Shown here one piece after another: positions 34,410 through 44,014 of a stretch of 64,000 nucleotides of DNA. The position numbers and the translations under genes were made by a program. Source of the DNA: DATFVA01 sp963764235 (GTDB lineage Bacteria > Bacteroidota > Ignavibacteria > Ignavibacteriales > Ignavibacteriaceae); assembly GCA_963764235.1 (NCBI GenBank), contig CAVXRO010000005.1:201792-265791 (forward strand), read 5' to 3'. Each line of letters begins with the position of its first letter. Positions within the stretch are counted from its first letter, which is position 1. A model generated the notes under the pieces. That model made no database searches and was not told the origin of the DNA. It saw only the letters and a program-made list of their open reading frames with translations.

Positions 34410-36788
34410 TTAATTTAATGTAATTGACTTCCCATTCAGCATCAAATTGTGCGTTTTTTTATCTGCAGATGATAATGTTATTTGATAATTACCCTGAATT
34501 TCTATCTCAATATTGAATATCTCTTCAGACTCTATTTTAATTTTATCCGAATTAAAGTAAGTCCCGCCTTTTATCAATAAACTTTTCAAAACATCATTTA
34601 CATATGTCGAAGCAATTAAGTCAGCATCTGTTTCAAACTCGTCTAATTTTATGCCGGGTTGATTTATTAAATACGCAACAAATCTCAAACTATCCGCAGA
34701 CAATACAATCTGTTTATTTCCATCTCTTTCAAATAATCGAATATCAGGGTTAATCTTTGAGTCGTTTTGCAGGGGGAATAATATCGTTGAGAATGTATAA
34801 TCCCGCACTCCCTTTTTTTCGAAGATCACAGAACTAGTCCGGTAATTTTGTCTAGTTGAAATATCCATATTTGAAGGATCAGCCTGAAGAATATCCAGCC
34901 GACACATTTTACTCTGGTATGTTGCCCGATTATTTTGTGAATCAACAGAGTAGTTTCCCTGCCAGATTTGCTGATATGAATGAATCTGATCAGATAAGAA
35001 TTTATCCACAACAAACCAGCAATAGGGTTTGAAAAATAAAATACTTCTTTCGTATTTAATACCTAATGTTTCAAAACCATTATGAGAACCAGAAAAGAAA
35101 TCATAATATTTACCTGATATCCAATCATTAACAACCGGCTGCGGTAATATTCCCCAGATACCGAAGCCTGTCCTTGCTGTATTACTAATCCAGTTCTGGC
35201 CCTGTAAGTAGTTATCGGCAATAGCAACATTTTTAACCAGGGAATTTTTCATCGTTCTGTAAGAAGGATCGCTATATTTAACTCTATAAGTAGGAAGAAT
35301 TTCCTTACCAAAAGCATAAGCAGCAATTCCTAAAACACCACCGTGTGTATGGTCCGGTTTATATTTCGCAAGGCCTCCATCAATAACCATATATAAATCA
35401 TTTTTATCCCAACCCGATCTCATCACATAATAGTTTGAGGAATCTAATGCGACTGAGACAGCCAAAGGTCGTTCAATGTTAATATTTTTATATTCAGAAA
35501 GAGAGGAATCCGAAAAAAACCAGTAAAACACTGATGGGAATTTATTCTGTCCAAAAAACTTATAAACAGGAGAACTAAATAATAAAGAACCTAAACTCAT
35601 AAATCCTGATTCACCGGGATCACTTAATTCAGCTGCATCGTTTGTTGACAATTGGTTATCAACCGATATTGTATCCGTATCCTTCGTCTGATAACTATCC
35701 TGTGCATCTTGTAAAACAGGTAATTGTTTATCAGGCATAGATAATTTGACCATTGCCTCAAACATCTGGTGAAAACGATTTACATAAACCGGGGGAAGAT
35801 CAATATTATTTATTTTTGATATGCGATAAATCCTTAAGTAATTAATAATATCAAACTTGAAATAGTGTGAAGCCCGTTCGAACTGAAAGCCATCAGGTTT
35901 TATTTCTTTTTCAATATGTTCAAGTATTACTCTCTTCGCGTCCCTATTCCAGAATTTCATTACAGAAATTTCAGGAAACATCGTCGACATTTCGTATAAA
36001 CCAGCCAATCCGTGTAACTGGTGATTTCCCCAATTAAATTCCTTACACACATCGTATAACCTGGCACCATGAAGTATAAAAACTTTTATCATCATTATCT
36101 GATCTTTCCAACTATATTCATCAGAAGCTAATAAAAGCTGGTGCATAAACAACCAGTTTCTGGTTCGATGACCGGCATAAAATCTCTCGAAAATGTCATT
36201 TTTTCCAGTTTCTGTTTTCCCATTTTCATAATCCGAAATAAAATCTTTTACTTCATTCGTCAAATAATCCAGGTACAACTTTTTATGATCAGAGATGAAA
36301 TAACTTAAAGCGATAGCGGGCGCCGCCTCCTGTCTTGCGAGATATCTGATTGTATTAGGTGTATGCTTTCTGCCAAATAAATCAATGCCAGGTTGAAGCC
36401 AATCAATATCAGTTCCGTAGGTTTTGATAAACTCATCAGCATTTTTAACAATTTGATTCGATTGATCGGGGTACAACTGAATAAACTCTTTGATCCTCTT
36501 TTCAACTTCAGTGTAACTATAAAAGTAAGAGGGATATTTTCTAATCCTGAAGTATTCTGCAAGATATTCCAATGCTGAAGAAGTGTCCTGCTTTTCAAGT
36601 TTATCATTGAATGTTTTTGCAAATTCTTTGGGCAGGTGGATAAGTGAAATCATTTCTTTATCAGTTACCAACCGGTCGCGGGGAATATCCTGTTGAAGCA
36701 GAGAATAATTTTGTGCCGGGATGTCAGAGCATAAAAGAAGTGTTATGACAATGCTGTAAGGTTTAAGAATTTTTATTATTGAAATCAT
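34410..36788 (-). CDS. Heparinase II/III-like polysaccharide lyase (second lyase of the alginate locus)
   Basis: 792 residues from the ATG at 36788, which opens a signal ('PYSIVITLLLCSDIPAQ'); the alternative upstream TTG at 36830 is less likely. The N-terminal (alpha/alpha) toroid contains 'NWGNHQLHGLAGLYEM' and 'DGFQFERASHYFKFDIINYLRIY', matching the Asn-His and Tyr active-site regions of heparinase II/III-fold lyases. The C-terminal beta-sandwich has 'DHTHGGVLGIAAYAFGKEIL', the usual metal-site region. It is the last gene of the minus-strand operon and may act on a different uronate linkage or oligomer from the PL17 enzyme. The PL family cannot be fixed by eye. Confidence 0.8.
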   Translation of the reverse strand: MISIIKILKPYSIVITLLLCSDIPAQNYSLLQQDIPRDRLVTDKEMISLIHLPKEFAKTFNDKLEKQDTSSALEYLAEYFRIRKYPSYFYSYTEVEKRIKEFIQLYPDQSNQIVKNADEFIKTYGTDIDWLQPGIDLFGRKHTPNTIRYLARQEAAPAIALSYFISDHKKLYLDYLTNEVKDFISDYENGKTETGKNDIFERFYAGHRTRNWLFMHQLLLASDEYSWKDQIMMIKVFILHGARLYDVCKEFNWGNHQLHGLAGLYEMSTMFPEISVMKFWNRDAKRVILEHIEKEIKPDGFQFERASHYFKFDIINYLRIYRISKINNIDLPPVYVNRFHQMFEAMVKLSMPDKQLPVLQDAQDSYQTKDTDTISVDNQLSTNDAAELSDPGESGFMSLGSLLFSSPVYKFFGQNKFPSVFYWFFSDSSLSEYKNINIERPLAVSVALDSSNYYVMRSGWDKNDLYMVIDGGLAKYKPDHTHGGVLGIAAYAFGKEILPTYRVKYSDPSYRTMKNSLVKNVAIADNYLQGQNWISNTARTGFGIWGILPQPVVNDWISGKYYDFFSGSHNGFETLGIKYERSILFFKPYCWFVVDKFLSDQIHSYQQIWQGNYSVDSQNNRATYQSKMCRLDILQADPSNMDISTRQNYRTSSVIFEKKGVRDYTFSTILFPLQNDSKINPDIRLFERDGNKQIVLSADSLRFVAYLINQPGIKLDEFETDADLIASTYVNDVLKSLLIKGGTYFNSDKIKIESEEIFNIEIEIQGNYQITLSSADKKTHNLMLNGKSITLN

Positions 36789-36826
36789 TATTCTATGGCA
36801 AGCTGCCGCTATTCTGAGAATGATTA

Positions 36827-38098
36827 TCAATTATTTTCAACCGGCCCAATATTTTTAGCAAAGAAAAATACAGCAAAGACACCGAGCGGAACAAAGACAG
36901 CGATCATTATAAAAATCGGGATATAGGAAATTCTGGAAATAATCGGTACCAGAAAATTCATTACTATCACGGCAAAAACACCTACTGAACCACCAAATCC
37001 CGCTAAAGTACCAACCGATTTACCACTAAATAAATCACTCGGTATTGTTTGAATGTTGCCAATAGCAAACTGAAATCCGAACAAAACAAATGCAACTATC
37101 AGTACAAACTTAAGAGGAGTATCAGCGAAGAGAATAGTTGCAACCAAACCCAAAAACATAATTATTCCGCCAATTACAATAGCTGTTTTTCTTGCTTTAT
37201 TAAGTTTTATGCCTTTATTCATTAATTTACCAGCATAATAACCGCCGGAAATACTACCTATTGCAGCGCCTACATAAGGGACCCAGGCAAAGAAACCAAT
37301 TTCTTTAACATTAAATCCATACACTTCAGCCAAATAGATCGGCATCCATCCAACAAATAACCACCATATTGGTTCGAGGAAAAATCGTGCTATCAGTACT
37401 GCCCATGACTCTCTATGAGAAAGAATCTGCTTTATGCTTAATCCTTTTCCCTTATCACTTTTTCGATCTATTTCACTCTGGCCCGAAAGAATATATGACC
37501 TTTCTTCGTCTGATAACCAGGGGTGTTCGGCCGGATTTTTCTTATTGACAATTAACCAGGGAATTAACCAAAGGATCCCGAATGAACCAACAATCATAAA
37601 AGTTGTCTGCCATCCAAATGCCGCCCATAAAGTTGCTATAAGCGGAGGCGCAATAACAGAACCTATAGATGCACCTGCATTAAATATTCCTTGTGCAACC
37701 GCTCTTTCTTTTATAGGAAACCATTCTGCGTTAGATTTTACTGCTCCGGGCCAGTTACCCGCTTCACCCAGACCAAGACTTGCTCTTAAAAAACTGAAGG
37801 AAAGTATTCCACGTGCAAAAGCGTGCATGAAGGAGGATAAACCCCAAACTCCGATAGCAATTACATAGCCTATTCTTGTACCAACTTTATCAAAGACTTT
37901 TCCTGAAATCAACTGTCCAACAGCATAAGCGACCATAAAAACATTGAGAATAAAAGCATAATCATTTTTATCCATACCCAAATCTTTTGATATGCTTGGC
38001 CACATTAATGAAAGAGTACTTCTATCAATGTAATTTATAACTGTGGCAAGAGCAATTAATCCAATAATCCACCAGCGCAAACCTTTTAATTTTTTCAC
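36827..38098 (-). CDS. MFS transporter, hexuronate (ExuT/ACS) type
   Basis: 423 residues with about 12 hydrophobic helices. The N-terminal 'IGLIALATVINYIDRSTLSL' and 'LGLGEAGNWPGAVKSNAEWFP' are characteristic of the anion:cation symporter group that includes hexuronate and galactonate carriers. Located between KdgF and a lyase, it most likely brings unsaturated uronate monomers across the inner membrane. The 30-bp gap from kdgF indicates the same operon. Confidence 0.92.
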   Translation of the reverse strand: MKKLKGLRWWIIGLIALATVINYIDRSTLSLMWPSISKDLGMDKNDYAFILNVFMVAYAVGQLISGKVFDKVGTRIGYVIAIGVWGLSSFMHAFARGILSFSFLRASLGLGEAGNWPGAVKSNAEWFPIKERAVAQGIFNAGASIGSVIAPPLIATLWAAFGWQTTFMIVGSFGILWLIPWLIVNKKNPAEHPWLSDEERSYILSGQSEIDRKSDKGKGLSIKQILSHRESWAVLIARFFLEPIWWLFVGWMPIYLAEVYGFNVKEIGFFAWVPYVGAAIGSISGGYYAGKLMNKGIKLNKARKTAIVIGGIIMFLGLVATILFADTPLKFVLIVAFVLFGFQFAIGNIQTIPSDLFSGKSVGTLAGFGGSVGVFAVIVMNFLVPIISRISYIPIFIMIAVFVPLGVFAVFFFAKNIGPVENN

Positions 38099-38128
38099 GA
38101 GTACTCTACATTTTTATTAGTATTATTA

Positions 38129-38491
38129 TTATTTCTTATAACCAGACATACCGGCCAGAAAATCTTCTCTCACAGGACTAAACACATCAATTAAAATTCC
38201 TTCTTCCAGGCACACAGCTCCGTGCTCAATATCCGGGGGAATATAGAAACCATCTCCCTCTTTCAAGACTTCCGTTTTGTCACCCACGGTCACTTCAAAA
38301 GTTCCGCTCACCACATACGTTGATTGGCTATGCCTGTGTGCATGCCGAACGCCGATACCGCCTTTATCAAAATGAACTTTTACCATCATTATTTCATCGT
38401 TAAAACCCATAAACTTTCTTTTCATTCCCGAGGCAACCTGTTCCCATTGCATTGGTTCAGTTTTAATAAATATATCACTTTGATTTTTCAT
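38129..38491 (-). CDS. kdgF: KdgF-type cupin, unsaturated uronate linearisation
   Basis: 120 residues from the ATG at 38491, chosen because AGAGGT lies just before it; the longer frame to 38548 would overlap the upstream gene by 74 bp. A single cupin domain carries the metal site 'HAHRHSQSTYVVSG' (His50, His52, Gln56) and 'DIEHGA' (His90). KdgF speeds conversion of 4,5-unsaturated uronates to their linear keto form in pectin and alginate catabolism. It overlaps the last 17 bp of the PL17 gene, indicating translational coupling. Confidence 0.9.
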   Translation of the reverse strand: MKNQSDIFIKTEPMQWEQVASGMKRKFMGFNDEIMMVKVHFDKGGIGVRHAHRHSQSTYVVSGTFEVTVGDKTEVLKEGDGFYIPPDIEHGAVCLEEGILIDVFSPVREDFLAGMSGYKK

Positions 38492-40700
38492 AATTACCTC
38501 TTTCTTTCTTTTGAATACTGATTGGACCGATCCAACTGATTTCATCACCGTTTTTTAAATTAACTTTATGCTTTGCTTTTTCATCTGCATTATTATTACA
38601 GATCATCACTTTCCAATTAAGATCATTTTTCCCTTTAATGGATAAGATTGTATAAACATCATCGGATTGAAGAACCTTTATCTCTTCAAACGCAGGATAT
38701 GAATTGAATGAATATTCAAGAGTAGGATTAAAATCACCATGGGGCTCAATGATGTTTACGAAGGTATGATCAGTATCCTTAACTCTGAACATATTTCCGT
38801 GATCATTTCTCAAATTGAAATCCGGATCATTAGCACCAATTTCAGTAAATAATATTTGAGTATTCTTATCGGTATTTGAAGTAATTGAATAGTAGCGCTC
38901 ACCATTCAACCAGGTAAATGAAGATGTTTTATCTGACCTGCCTTCTGCGGTCAACCAAAGATGCTGATATCCGTTTTCAGATCCCAATGGTTTTCTAACG
39001 GTGGTATAAGGGGTGTAATTATATGTTGTTGAAATGAACTGTCCCATATAATAATATGTAAGATCATACTGATGCTGCTTTTCAGATTCTACTCTGAATA
39101 CATCAATAACAACCGGTCTTAATAAACCCGGATCATTGACCATCAGAAGTGTACGATGCATTAACACTCCATCGTAAGAGTGTACATCTTTGGCACTAGT
39201 AACTTGAAAGTTTGGATCCGATAAATCGGAATAATAATAATCGGGATGATATTTTTCAGATATTGATCTAATACCGTCAAAATCAGAAGACTCATCAACA
39301 ACTAAAGTATTGTGTGCAACTGTTTGAAGAGCATAGCTATCATTTTCGGGTAAATATCTACCACCTGATTTTTGCTCGACATTTAAAAACCTTGCTGAAC
39401 CATAGTCCTGTATTATCTCTCTGCCCTGATCATAAAATAACATGCCTAGTTTATCATAATGTCCATGTGATAATCCATGAGCACTATATTTAAATAGCAG
39501 GCACTCCATATCAGCATTCGGCCCCCAGCGTAAAATACTTACACCGCCCTCATCACCTTTCGGGCCATCAACATAATTAACACTTTCCCATTTAAATTCA
39601 GGAATTGTTTTTAATTCACTAATTGCTTTCGCCACTTTAATACCACCCTTAGAAAAACTTACCTGATCCTGTTTTTCTGCTATGCCAAGCAAGGATTGAT
39701 CTTCTCCGTATCTGTCATAAACAAAGTTAAGTGCATAAACTATTTCTATCGATAGAAAAGTTTTTTCTTTAAGGGCATCATTAATTGGAATAAATTCACC
39801 ATTTGTATAAGTCATTTGCAATGCTGAATAAAAAGCTTTTTTGAGTATCTGATTTCTGAATTCATAGATATTCAAATCAGGCATATTATTCTGAATAGAC
39901 TCAGCGAATATAAAGAAGGGCCAAAGAGCATATCGAACGTAGTATCCACCTTCAGTATAGTAACCGTCAGGAGAAAACAGCTGATCAAGCTGGGCCAGAA
40001 AACCACCTTTCCCATCCTTTTTAGATCCGTAGAGTGATTTTTGTACCAACTCATCATTACCCAATACAAATCCAGTCATTCCCACAGCGGCAACCATCCA
40101 GGTACCATGATTATGTATTAAGTTAAACTCATGCTCAGAGTTTTCAGAAAAGAACTTTGCCATCGGCAGAAAAATATTCTGCTCATAGTTATTTCTGTCA
40201 TCTTTAGCTAACCAATCGTATATGCAGTCATAGGCTTGAATAGTATGCAGAAGCCAGACTGTTTCATTTAATGACTGCCAGAAGAGTTTTCCCGGTGTTT
40301 GATCTTTAGCCTGAGGGTGCAATCCTAATGTAGGGTAAAGTACCGCATATTTATCTAGAATCCGTTTTATAAATTCTGCATACTTAGAATCATTTGTGAT
40401 AGAATAAAGAATCCCTGCTTTATACATCAAATCATAATTCTGTTTATGCCTTTCGTGAGTATAACCACCTCCCGGATTTGCCGGCACCGGAACATCAATA
40501 TCATCATTGAGAACTTTATCAACTTCAGACTTTACAGCTCCATAAGATTTGTCAAATAAAGGAACCTTTCCGATGTTTTTTTGAATTTCCGAGATAACAT
40601 TTTTAGTAAGTATTAATCGCGGATGTTCCGATTGAGAATTTATATTCGCAGAGTTAAATATTAAAAAAAGTAAAAAAAGAATTATTGAAGATTTTCTCAT
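38475..40700 (-). CDS. PL17 oligoalginate lyase
   Basis: 741 residues with signal peptide 'KSSIILFLLFLIFNSANINSQ'. The alginate-lyase alpha/alpha domain spans ~25-370 and a heparinase II/III beta domain follows. The active-site set of Alg17C-like enzymes is visible: Asn-His in 'LIHNHGTWM', and a Tyr exactly 57 residues after that Asn in 'YYTEGGYYVRYALWP', the same spacing as N201/Y258 of Alg17C (recalled). 'KYSAHGLSHGHYDKLGMLFYD' is the C-terminal metal/active region. It would release 4-deoxy-L-erythro-5-hexoseulose uronate (DEH) from oligoalginates, probably in the periplasm. Confidence 0.93.
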   Translation of the reverse strand: MRKSSIILFLLFLIFNSANINSQSEHPRLILTKNVISEIQKNIGKVPLFDKSYGAVKSEVDKVLNDDIDVPVPANPGGGYTHERHKQNYDLMYKAGILYSITNDSKYAEFIKRILDKYAVLYPTLGLHPQAKDQTPGKLFWQSLNETVWLLHTIQAYDCIYDWLAKDDRNNYEQNIFLPMAKFFSENSEHEFNLIHNHGTWMVAAVGMTGFVLGNDELVQKSLYGSKKDGKGGFLAQLDQLFSPDGYYTEGGYYVRYALWPFFIFAESIQNNMPDLNIYEFRNQILKKAFYSALQMTYTNGEFIPINDALKEKTFLSIEIVYALNFVYDRYGEDQSLLGIAEKQDQVSFSKGGIKVAKAISELKTIPEFKWESVNYVDGPKGDEGGVSILRWGPNADMECLLFKYSAHGLSHGHYDKLGMLFYDQGREIIQDYGSARFLNVEQKSGGRYLPENDSYALQTVAHNTLVVDESSDFDGIRSISEKYHPDYYYSDLSDPNFQVTSAKDVHSYDGVLMHRTLLMVNDPGLLRPVVIDVFRVESEKQHQYDLTYYYMGQFISTTYNYTPYTTVRKPLGSENGYQHLWLTAEGRSDKTSSFTWLNGERYYSITSNTDKNTQILFTEIGANDPDFNLRNDHGNMFRVKDTDHTFVNIIEPHGDFNPTLEYSFNSYPAFEEIKVLQSDDVYTILSIKGKNDLNWKVMICNNNADEKAKHKVNLKNGDEISWIGPISIQKKERGNYEKSK

Positions 40701-40714
40701 TAACCAATCCTCTA

Positions 40715-41470
40715 TTAAATAAAATATGTTCCGCCATTAATTTCAATTGAAGCACCTGTAATAAAAGCAGATTCATCAGAACACAAATAAACAACTAAGT
40801 CTGCAACCTCACTCGCTTTTCCTTCTCTTCTTAATGGTGTAGAGGCCGCGACTCTTTCTCTAACTTCGGGTTTTGTAAAAATATCGTGAAATGTAGTGTT
40901 GATCATTCCCGGCGAAACGGCGTTTACCCTAATTCCTTTTGGACCCAGTTCTTTAGCTAATCCACGGGTAAATGTTAAAACACCGCCCTTCGCAGTAGCA
41001 TACGCAATTGCACCGGGACCTCCGCCATCTCTTGCCGCCTGGGAAGAAAAATTAACTATAGCTCCTCCCTGCTGCATATAAGGCAGTGCCGCTTTTGTTA
41101 CCATAAATACAGACTTAAGATTTAATGCCATTAAAAAATCCCAAAATTGTTCATCCATTTCCCCGATTGTTTTTCTACCAACCAATCCACCCACTACATT
41201 CACCAAAAAATCAATCTTATTACCATAAGTATCCACGCAGCTTTTAACCAAATTATCAATAGCCGTTTGTTTTGTAAGGTCGCCTTTAACCATCGTTGCT
41301 TCCCCACCAGCTTCTTTGATAGCAGTTAATGTCAAATCACCTTTTTCATCACTTTCGAAGTAATTGTAACAAACCTTTACTCCGAGAGAAGCCAATTTTT
41401 TGGAAACCTCGCCTCCGATATCCCGGCCGCCGCCGGTAATTAAAGCCACTTTATCTTTAAAATCCGCCAT
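40715..41470 (-). CDS. SDR family oxidoreductase, probable DEH reductase
   Basis: 251 residues, a classical SDR: cofactor loop 'ITGGGRDIGG', catalytic Ser142/143 in 'VNFSSQAARD', Tyr157 and Lys161 in 'YATAK', and C-terminal 'ITGASIEINGG'. The motif 'GGGRDIG' replaces the commoner TGxxxGIG. In alginate catabolism an NAD(P)H-dependent SDR reduces DEH to 2-keto-3-deoxygluconate (KDG). Its place between the PL17 lyase and the KDG kinase genes fits exactly. KduD-type activity is the main alternative. Confidence 0.85.
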   Translation of the reverse strand: MADFKDKVALITGGGRDIGGEVSKKLASLGVKVCYNYFESDEKGDLTLTAIKEAGGEATMVKGDLTKQTAIDNLVKSCVDTYGNKIDFLVNVVGGLVGRKTIGEMDEQFWDFLMALNLKSVFMVTKAALPYMQQGGAIVNFSSQAARDGGGPGAIAYATAKGGVLTFTRGLAKELGPKGIRVNAVSPGMINTTFHDIFTKPEVRERVAASTPLRREGKASEVADLVVYLCSDESAFITGASIEINGGTYFI

Positions 41471-41510
41471 TTATAACTCCTTAATTTTAATATATAATAT
41501 CTTACAAGTA

Positions 41511-42239
41511 TTACTTCTGAGCTTCCAACATTTTTTCGGCATGCTCTTCAGCAATTTTAAGATGTTCCTCCATTGCAGTTCTTGCTCTCTGAGCATCTCC
41601 GCTCACAACAGCATCAAGAATTTTCTGATGCCATATAACTGCAGAGGCTTTTGCATCCTTCACTGTCGCATATACCGATGATTTTACTTCAGGGATAAGT
41701 TTATGAATAGGATCAAGAAGGAGAGGCATAATTCTATTTCTTGAAGCACGAGCGAGATCCAGATGGAAGAGCGTATCCAAATTTGCGAGTTCAAGATAAT
41801 CACCAGATGAATCTTTAAGTCGTTGAATATCTATTTTTAGGCGTTCTATGTCTTCATCATTATGATTAAGAGCAGCGTAATAAGAAATCGCCGGTTCAAT
41901 AATTTGTCTGGCGTGAACCAAATCCATAACATAATTTCTATCAGCTCTGAATTTTAAATACTTTTGCATTGGATTAGTCACCGTCTCACTTGAGATTTTA
42001 TTAACAAACATCCCTTTCCCTTTAATAATCTCGATCATTCCCTGAGCTTCAAGTGTTCCCAATGCATCTCTAACGGAAGTCCGACTAACGCCGAATTGTT
42101 CACATAACTCATTTTCAGATGGTAATTTAGAACCGGGAGGATACTTATTTTCGAATATAGCTTTTTCAATCTGATCAGAAATCAATTTGCTGATTGATTC
42201 TCTTGATTCCAACGGACTAAATCTTTGTTCTGATCCCAT
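41511..42239 (-). CDS. FadR-subfamily GntR transcriptional regulator of the alginate locus
   Basis: 242 residues. The N-terminal winged helix is 'KLPSENELCEQFGVSRTSVRDALGTLEAQGMIEIIKGKGMFV'-like (residues ~35-80), followed by an all-helical FCD effector domain (~95-235) with metal-ligand His residues ('TLFHLDLARASRN', 'IWHQKILDAVVSGD'). It is encoded inside the operon it probably controls. FadR-type regulators bind dyads of the TNGTNNNACNA class, and TTGTATGACAA is present at 55869-55879 at the promoter of the operon. KDG or DEH is the likely inducer (inference). Confidence 0.9.
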   Translation of the reverse strand: MGSEQRFSPLESRESISKLISDQIEKAIFENKYPPGSKLPSENELCEQFGVSRTSVRDALGTLEAQGMIEIIKGKGMFVNKISSETVTNPMQKYLKFRADRNYVMDLVHARQIIEPAISYYAALNHNDEDIERLKIDIQRLKDSSGDYLELANLDTLFHLDLARASRNRIMPLLLDPIHKLIPEVKSSVYATVKDAKASAVIWHQKILDAVVSGDAQRARTAMEEHLKIAEEHAEKMLEAQK

Positions 42240-42278
42240 ATTGCCAACTCTTTTTTAATAATTATTTCAGTTAAATGA

Positions 42279-43313
42279 CTATCTATCCACTCTACCTGAA
42301 GCATCACCCTTCGATAATTTTTCAACTTCTTCAAAAGATATCAAATTAAAATCCCCGGAAATAGTTTGTTTCAAACAAGAAGCTGCAACTGCATTCTCCA
42401 GAGCTTCTTTTGAATCTCTTTTGGATATGAGTCCATATATCAACCCACCCGCAAAGGCATCTCCCCCACCAACTCTATCAACGATTTGAATATCATACTT
42501 TTTTGAACGGTAGGGTTTTTTGCATTCCCGATCGTCAACTAAAATTGCGCTCCATCCATTTCTTGAAGCCGAAAAACTTTCTCTCAATGTTACAGCAACA
42601 GTATCAAAAGAATATTTTGTTTTCAGAGATTCGGCTAATTCACAATATCCAGATTCATTTAATTCCGCTTCTAAAACACTTGTATTTCTTGCTTTGATAC
42701 CCAAACTTTTTTCCGCGTCCTCTTCATTAGCGATACATACATTTACATATTCCATAAGAGGGATCATAATTTTCTGCGCTTCTTTCTCACTCCACATTTT
42801 ATTCCTAAAATTAAGGTCACAGCTAACCGTGATATCTTTTTCTTTAGCGGCCTTACAAGCATTATGAATAACTGCCTGAGAACTTTTGCCTATAGCGGGA
42901 GTAATTCCAGTCCAATGGAACCATTTGCAATCTTTAAATATATTATCCCAGTCAAGTTCATCTTCATTAATTGTACTTACTGAAGAGTTATCCCGATCAT
43001 AAATTACTTTTGATGCCCTTTGACTAGCACCTGTCTCTAAAAAATATATACCAATTCTATCCCCACCACGAATAATATAGTCGGTCTTAACTCCAAACCT
43101 TCTTAAATGATTATACGCAGCCTGTCCGATTTCGTGTTTTGGAAGCTTTGATACGAAATAACTATCCAGGCCATAATTAGCCAGTGAGACCGCAACATTA
43201 GCTTCTCCACCACCATAAGTAACATCGAATCGTTGTGATTGTACAAATCGTTCATACCCGGGAGTTGAAAGTCTCATCATTATTTCGCCAAGTGTAACAA
43301 CTTTACGTGACAT
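42279..43313 (-). CDS. kdgK: 2-keto-3-deoxygluconate kinase (PfkB family)
   Basis: 344 residues. PfkB signatures are present: N-terminal 'YGGGEANVAVSLANYGL' and the anion-hole/catalytic 'DRVGGGDAFAGGLIYGL'. Segments such as 'LGEIMMRLSTPGYERFVQ' and 'WFHWTGITPAI' are typical of KDG kinases. It phosphorylates KDG to KDPG in the cytosol, the step between the SDR and the aldolase encoded on either side. The aldolase gene ends 12 bp before it. Confidence 0.92.
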   Translation of the reverse strand: MSRKVVTLGEIMMRLSTPGYERFVQSQRFDVTYGGGEANVAVSLANYGLDSYFVSKLPKHEIGQAAYNHLRRFGVKTDYIIRGGDRIGIYFLETGASQRASKVIYDRDNSSVSTINEDELDWDNIFKDCKWFHWTGITPAIGKSSQAVIHNACKAAKEKDITVSCDLNFRNKMWSEKEAQKIMIPLMEYVNVCIANEEDAEKSLGIKARNTSVLEAELNESGYCELAESLKTKYSFDTVAVTLRESFSASRNGWSAILVDDRECKKPYRSKKYDIQIVDRVGGGDAFAGGLIYGLISKRDSKEALENAVAASCLKQTISGDFNLISFEEVEKLSKGDASGRVDR

Positions 43314-43325
43314 TTTTTACCTTAG

Positions 43326-43988
43326 TTAAACAAAAAGAGATTTAGGTTTATCAACGAAATTAATACTTTCCATAATTCTTCTGGCATTATCTCTCAGCTT
43401 TTTAAAATTATTTTCTTCGATCGCCCGTTCATCAAGAAGAGCAGATCCAACTCCAACAGCACACGCTCCAGCTTTGATCCAATCACCGGCATTATCAAGT
43501 GTAACTCCTCCGGTAGGCATTATTTTTAATTCCGGCATAGGTGCTTTTACAGCTTTAAAGAATTTCATTCCAAGTATATCAGCCGGAAAAACTTTTATGA
43601 TGTCTGCGCCGTTTTTCCGGGCATTAAAAATTTCAGTTGGAGTGAATGTTCCCGGCATCGCAGGGACATTATTTTTATGAGAAGTCACAATTACATCTTT
43701 ATCATAAACGGGACTTACAACAAATTTTGCGCCTGCATCAATTGCTTTTTGTGCATCATCACAAACCAAGACCGAACCTACGCCCAAAATAATTTCATCA
43801 TTCACCGACTTGTTAATCTGTTCAATCATTTTTAATGCATTCGGAACTGTCATTGTAATTTCTATAGTCTTGACACCCCCTTCATAAATTGCTTCGATAA
43901 TCCGGATTAACTTCTCCGGTTGTTTTGTCCTGACTACTGCAACAACTCCATTAGCAATGATATTTTTTACAATTTCGATTCTTGACAT
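43326..43988 (-). CDS. eda: KDPG aldolase (2-dehydro-3-deoxyphosphogluconate aldolase)
   Basis: 220 residues, a TIM barrel of the Eda family. It carries the conserved Glu in 'GGVKTIEITMTVP', the phosphate/active loop 'GVGSVL', the Schiff-base Lys in 'ADIIKVFPAD' and the C-terminal 'IMPTGGVTLDNAGDWIKAGACAVGVGSAL'. It splits KDPG into pyruvate and glyceraldehyde 3-phosphate, completing the alginate monomer route. It lies 26 bp downstream of the PL6 lyase gene in the same operon. Confidence 0.94.
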   Translation of the reverse strand: MSRIEIVKNIIANGVVAVVRTKQPEKLIRIIEAIYEGGVKTIEITMTVPNALKMIEQINKSVNDEIILGVGSVLVCDDAQKAIDAGAKFVVSPVYDKDVIVTSHKNNVPAMPGTFTPTEIFNARKNGADIIKVFPADILGMKFFKAVKAPMPELKIMPTGGVTLDNAGDWIKAGACAVGVGSALLDERAIEENNFKKLRDNARRIMESINFVDKPKSLFV

Positions 43989-44014
43989 AATTTTTATGTA
44001 GGATAAATTTTAAA

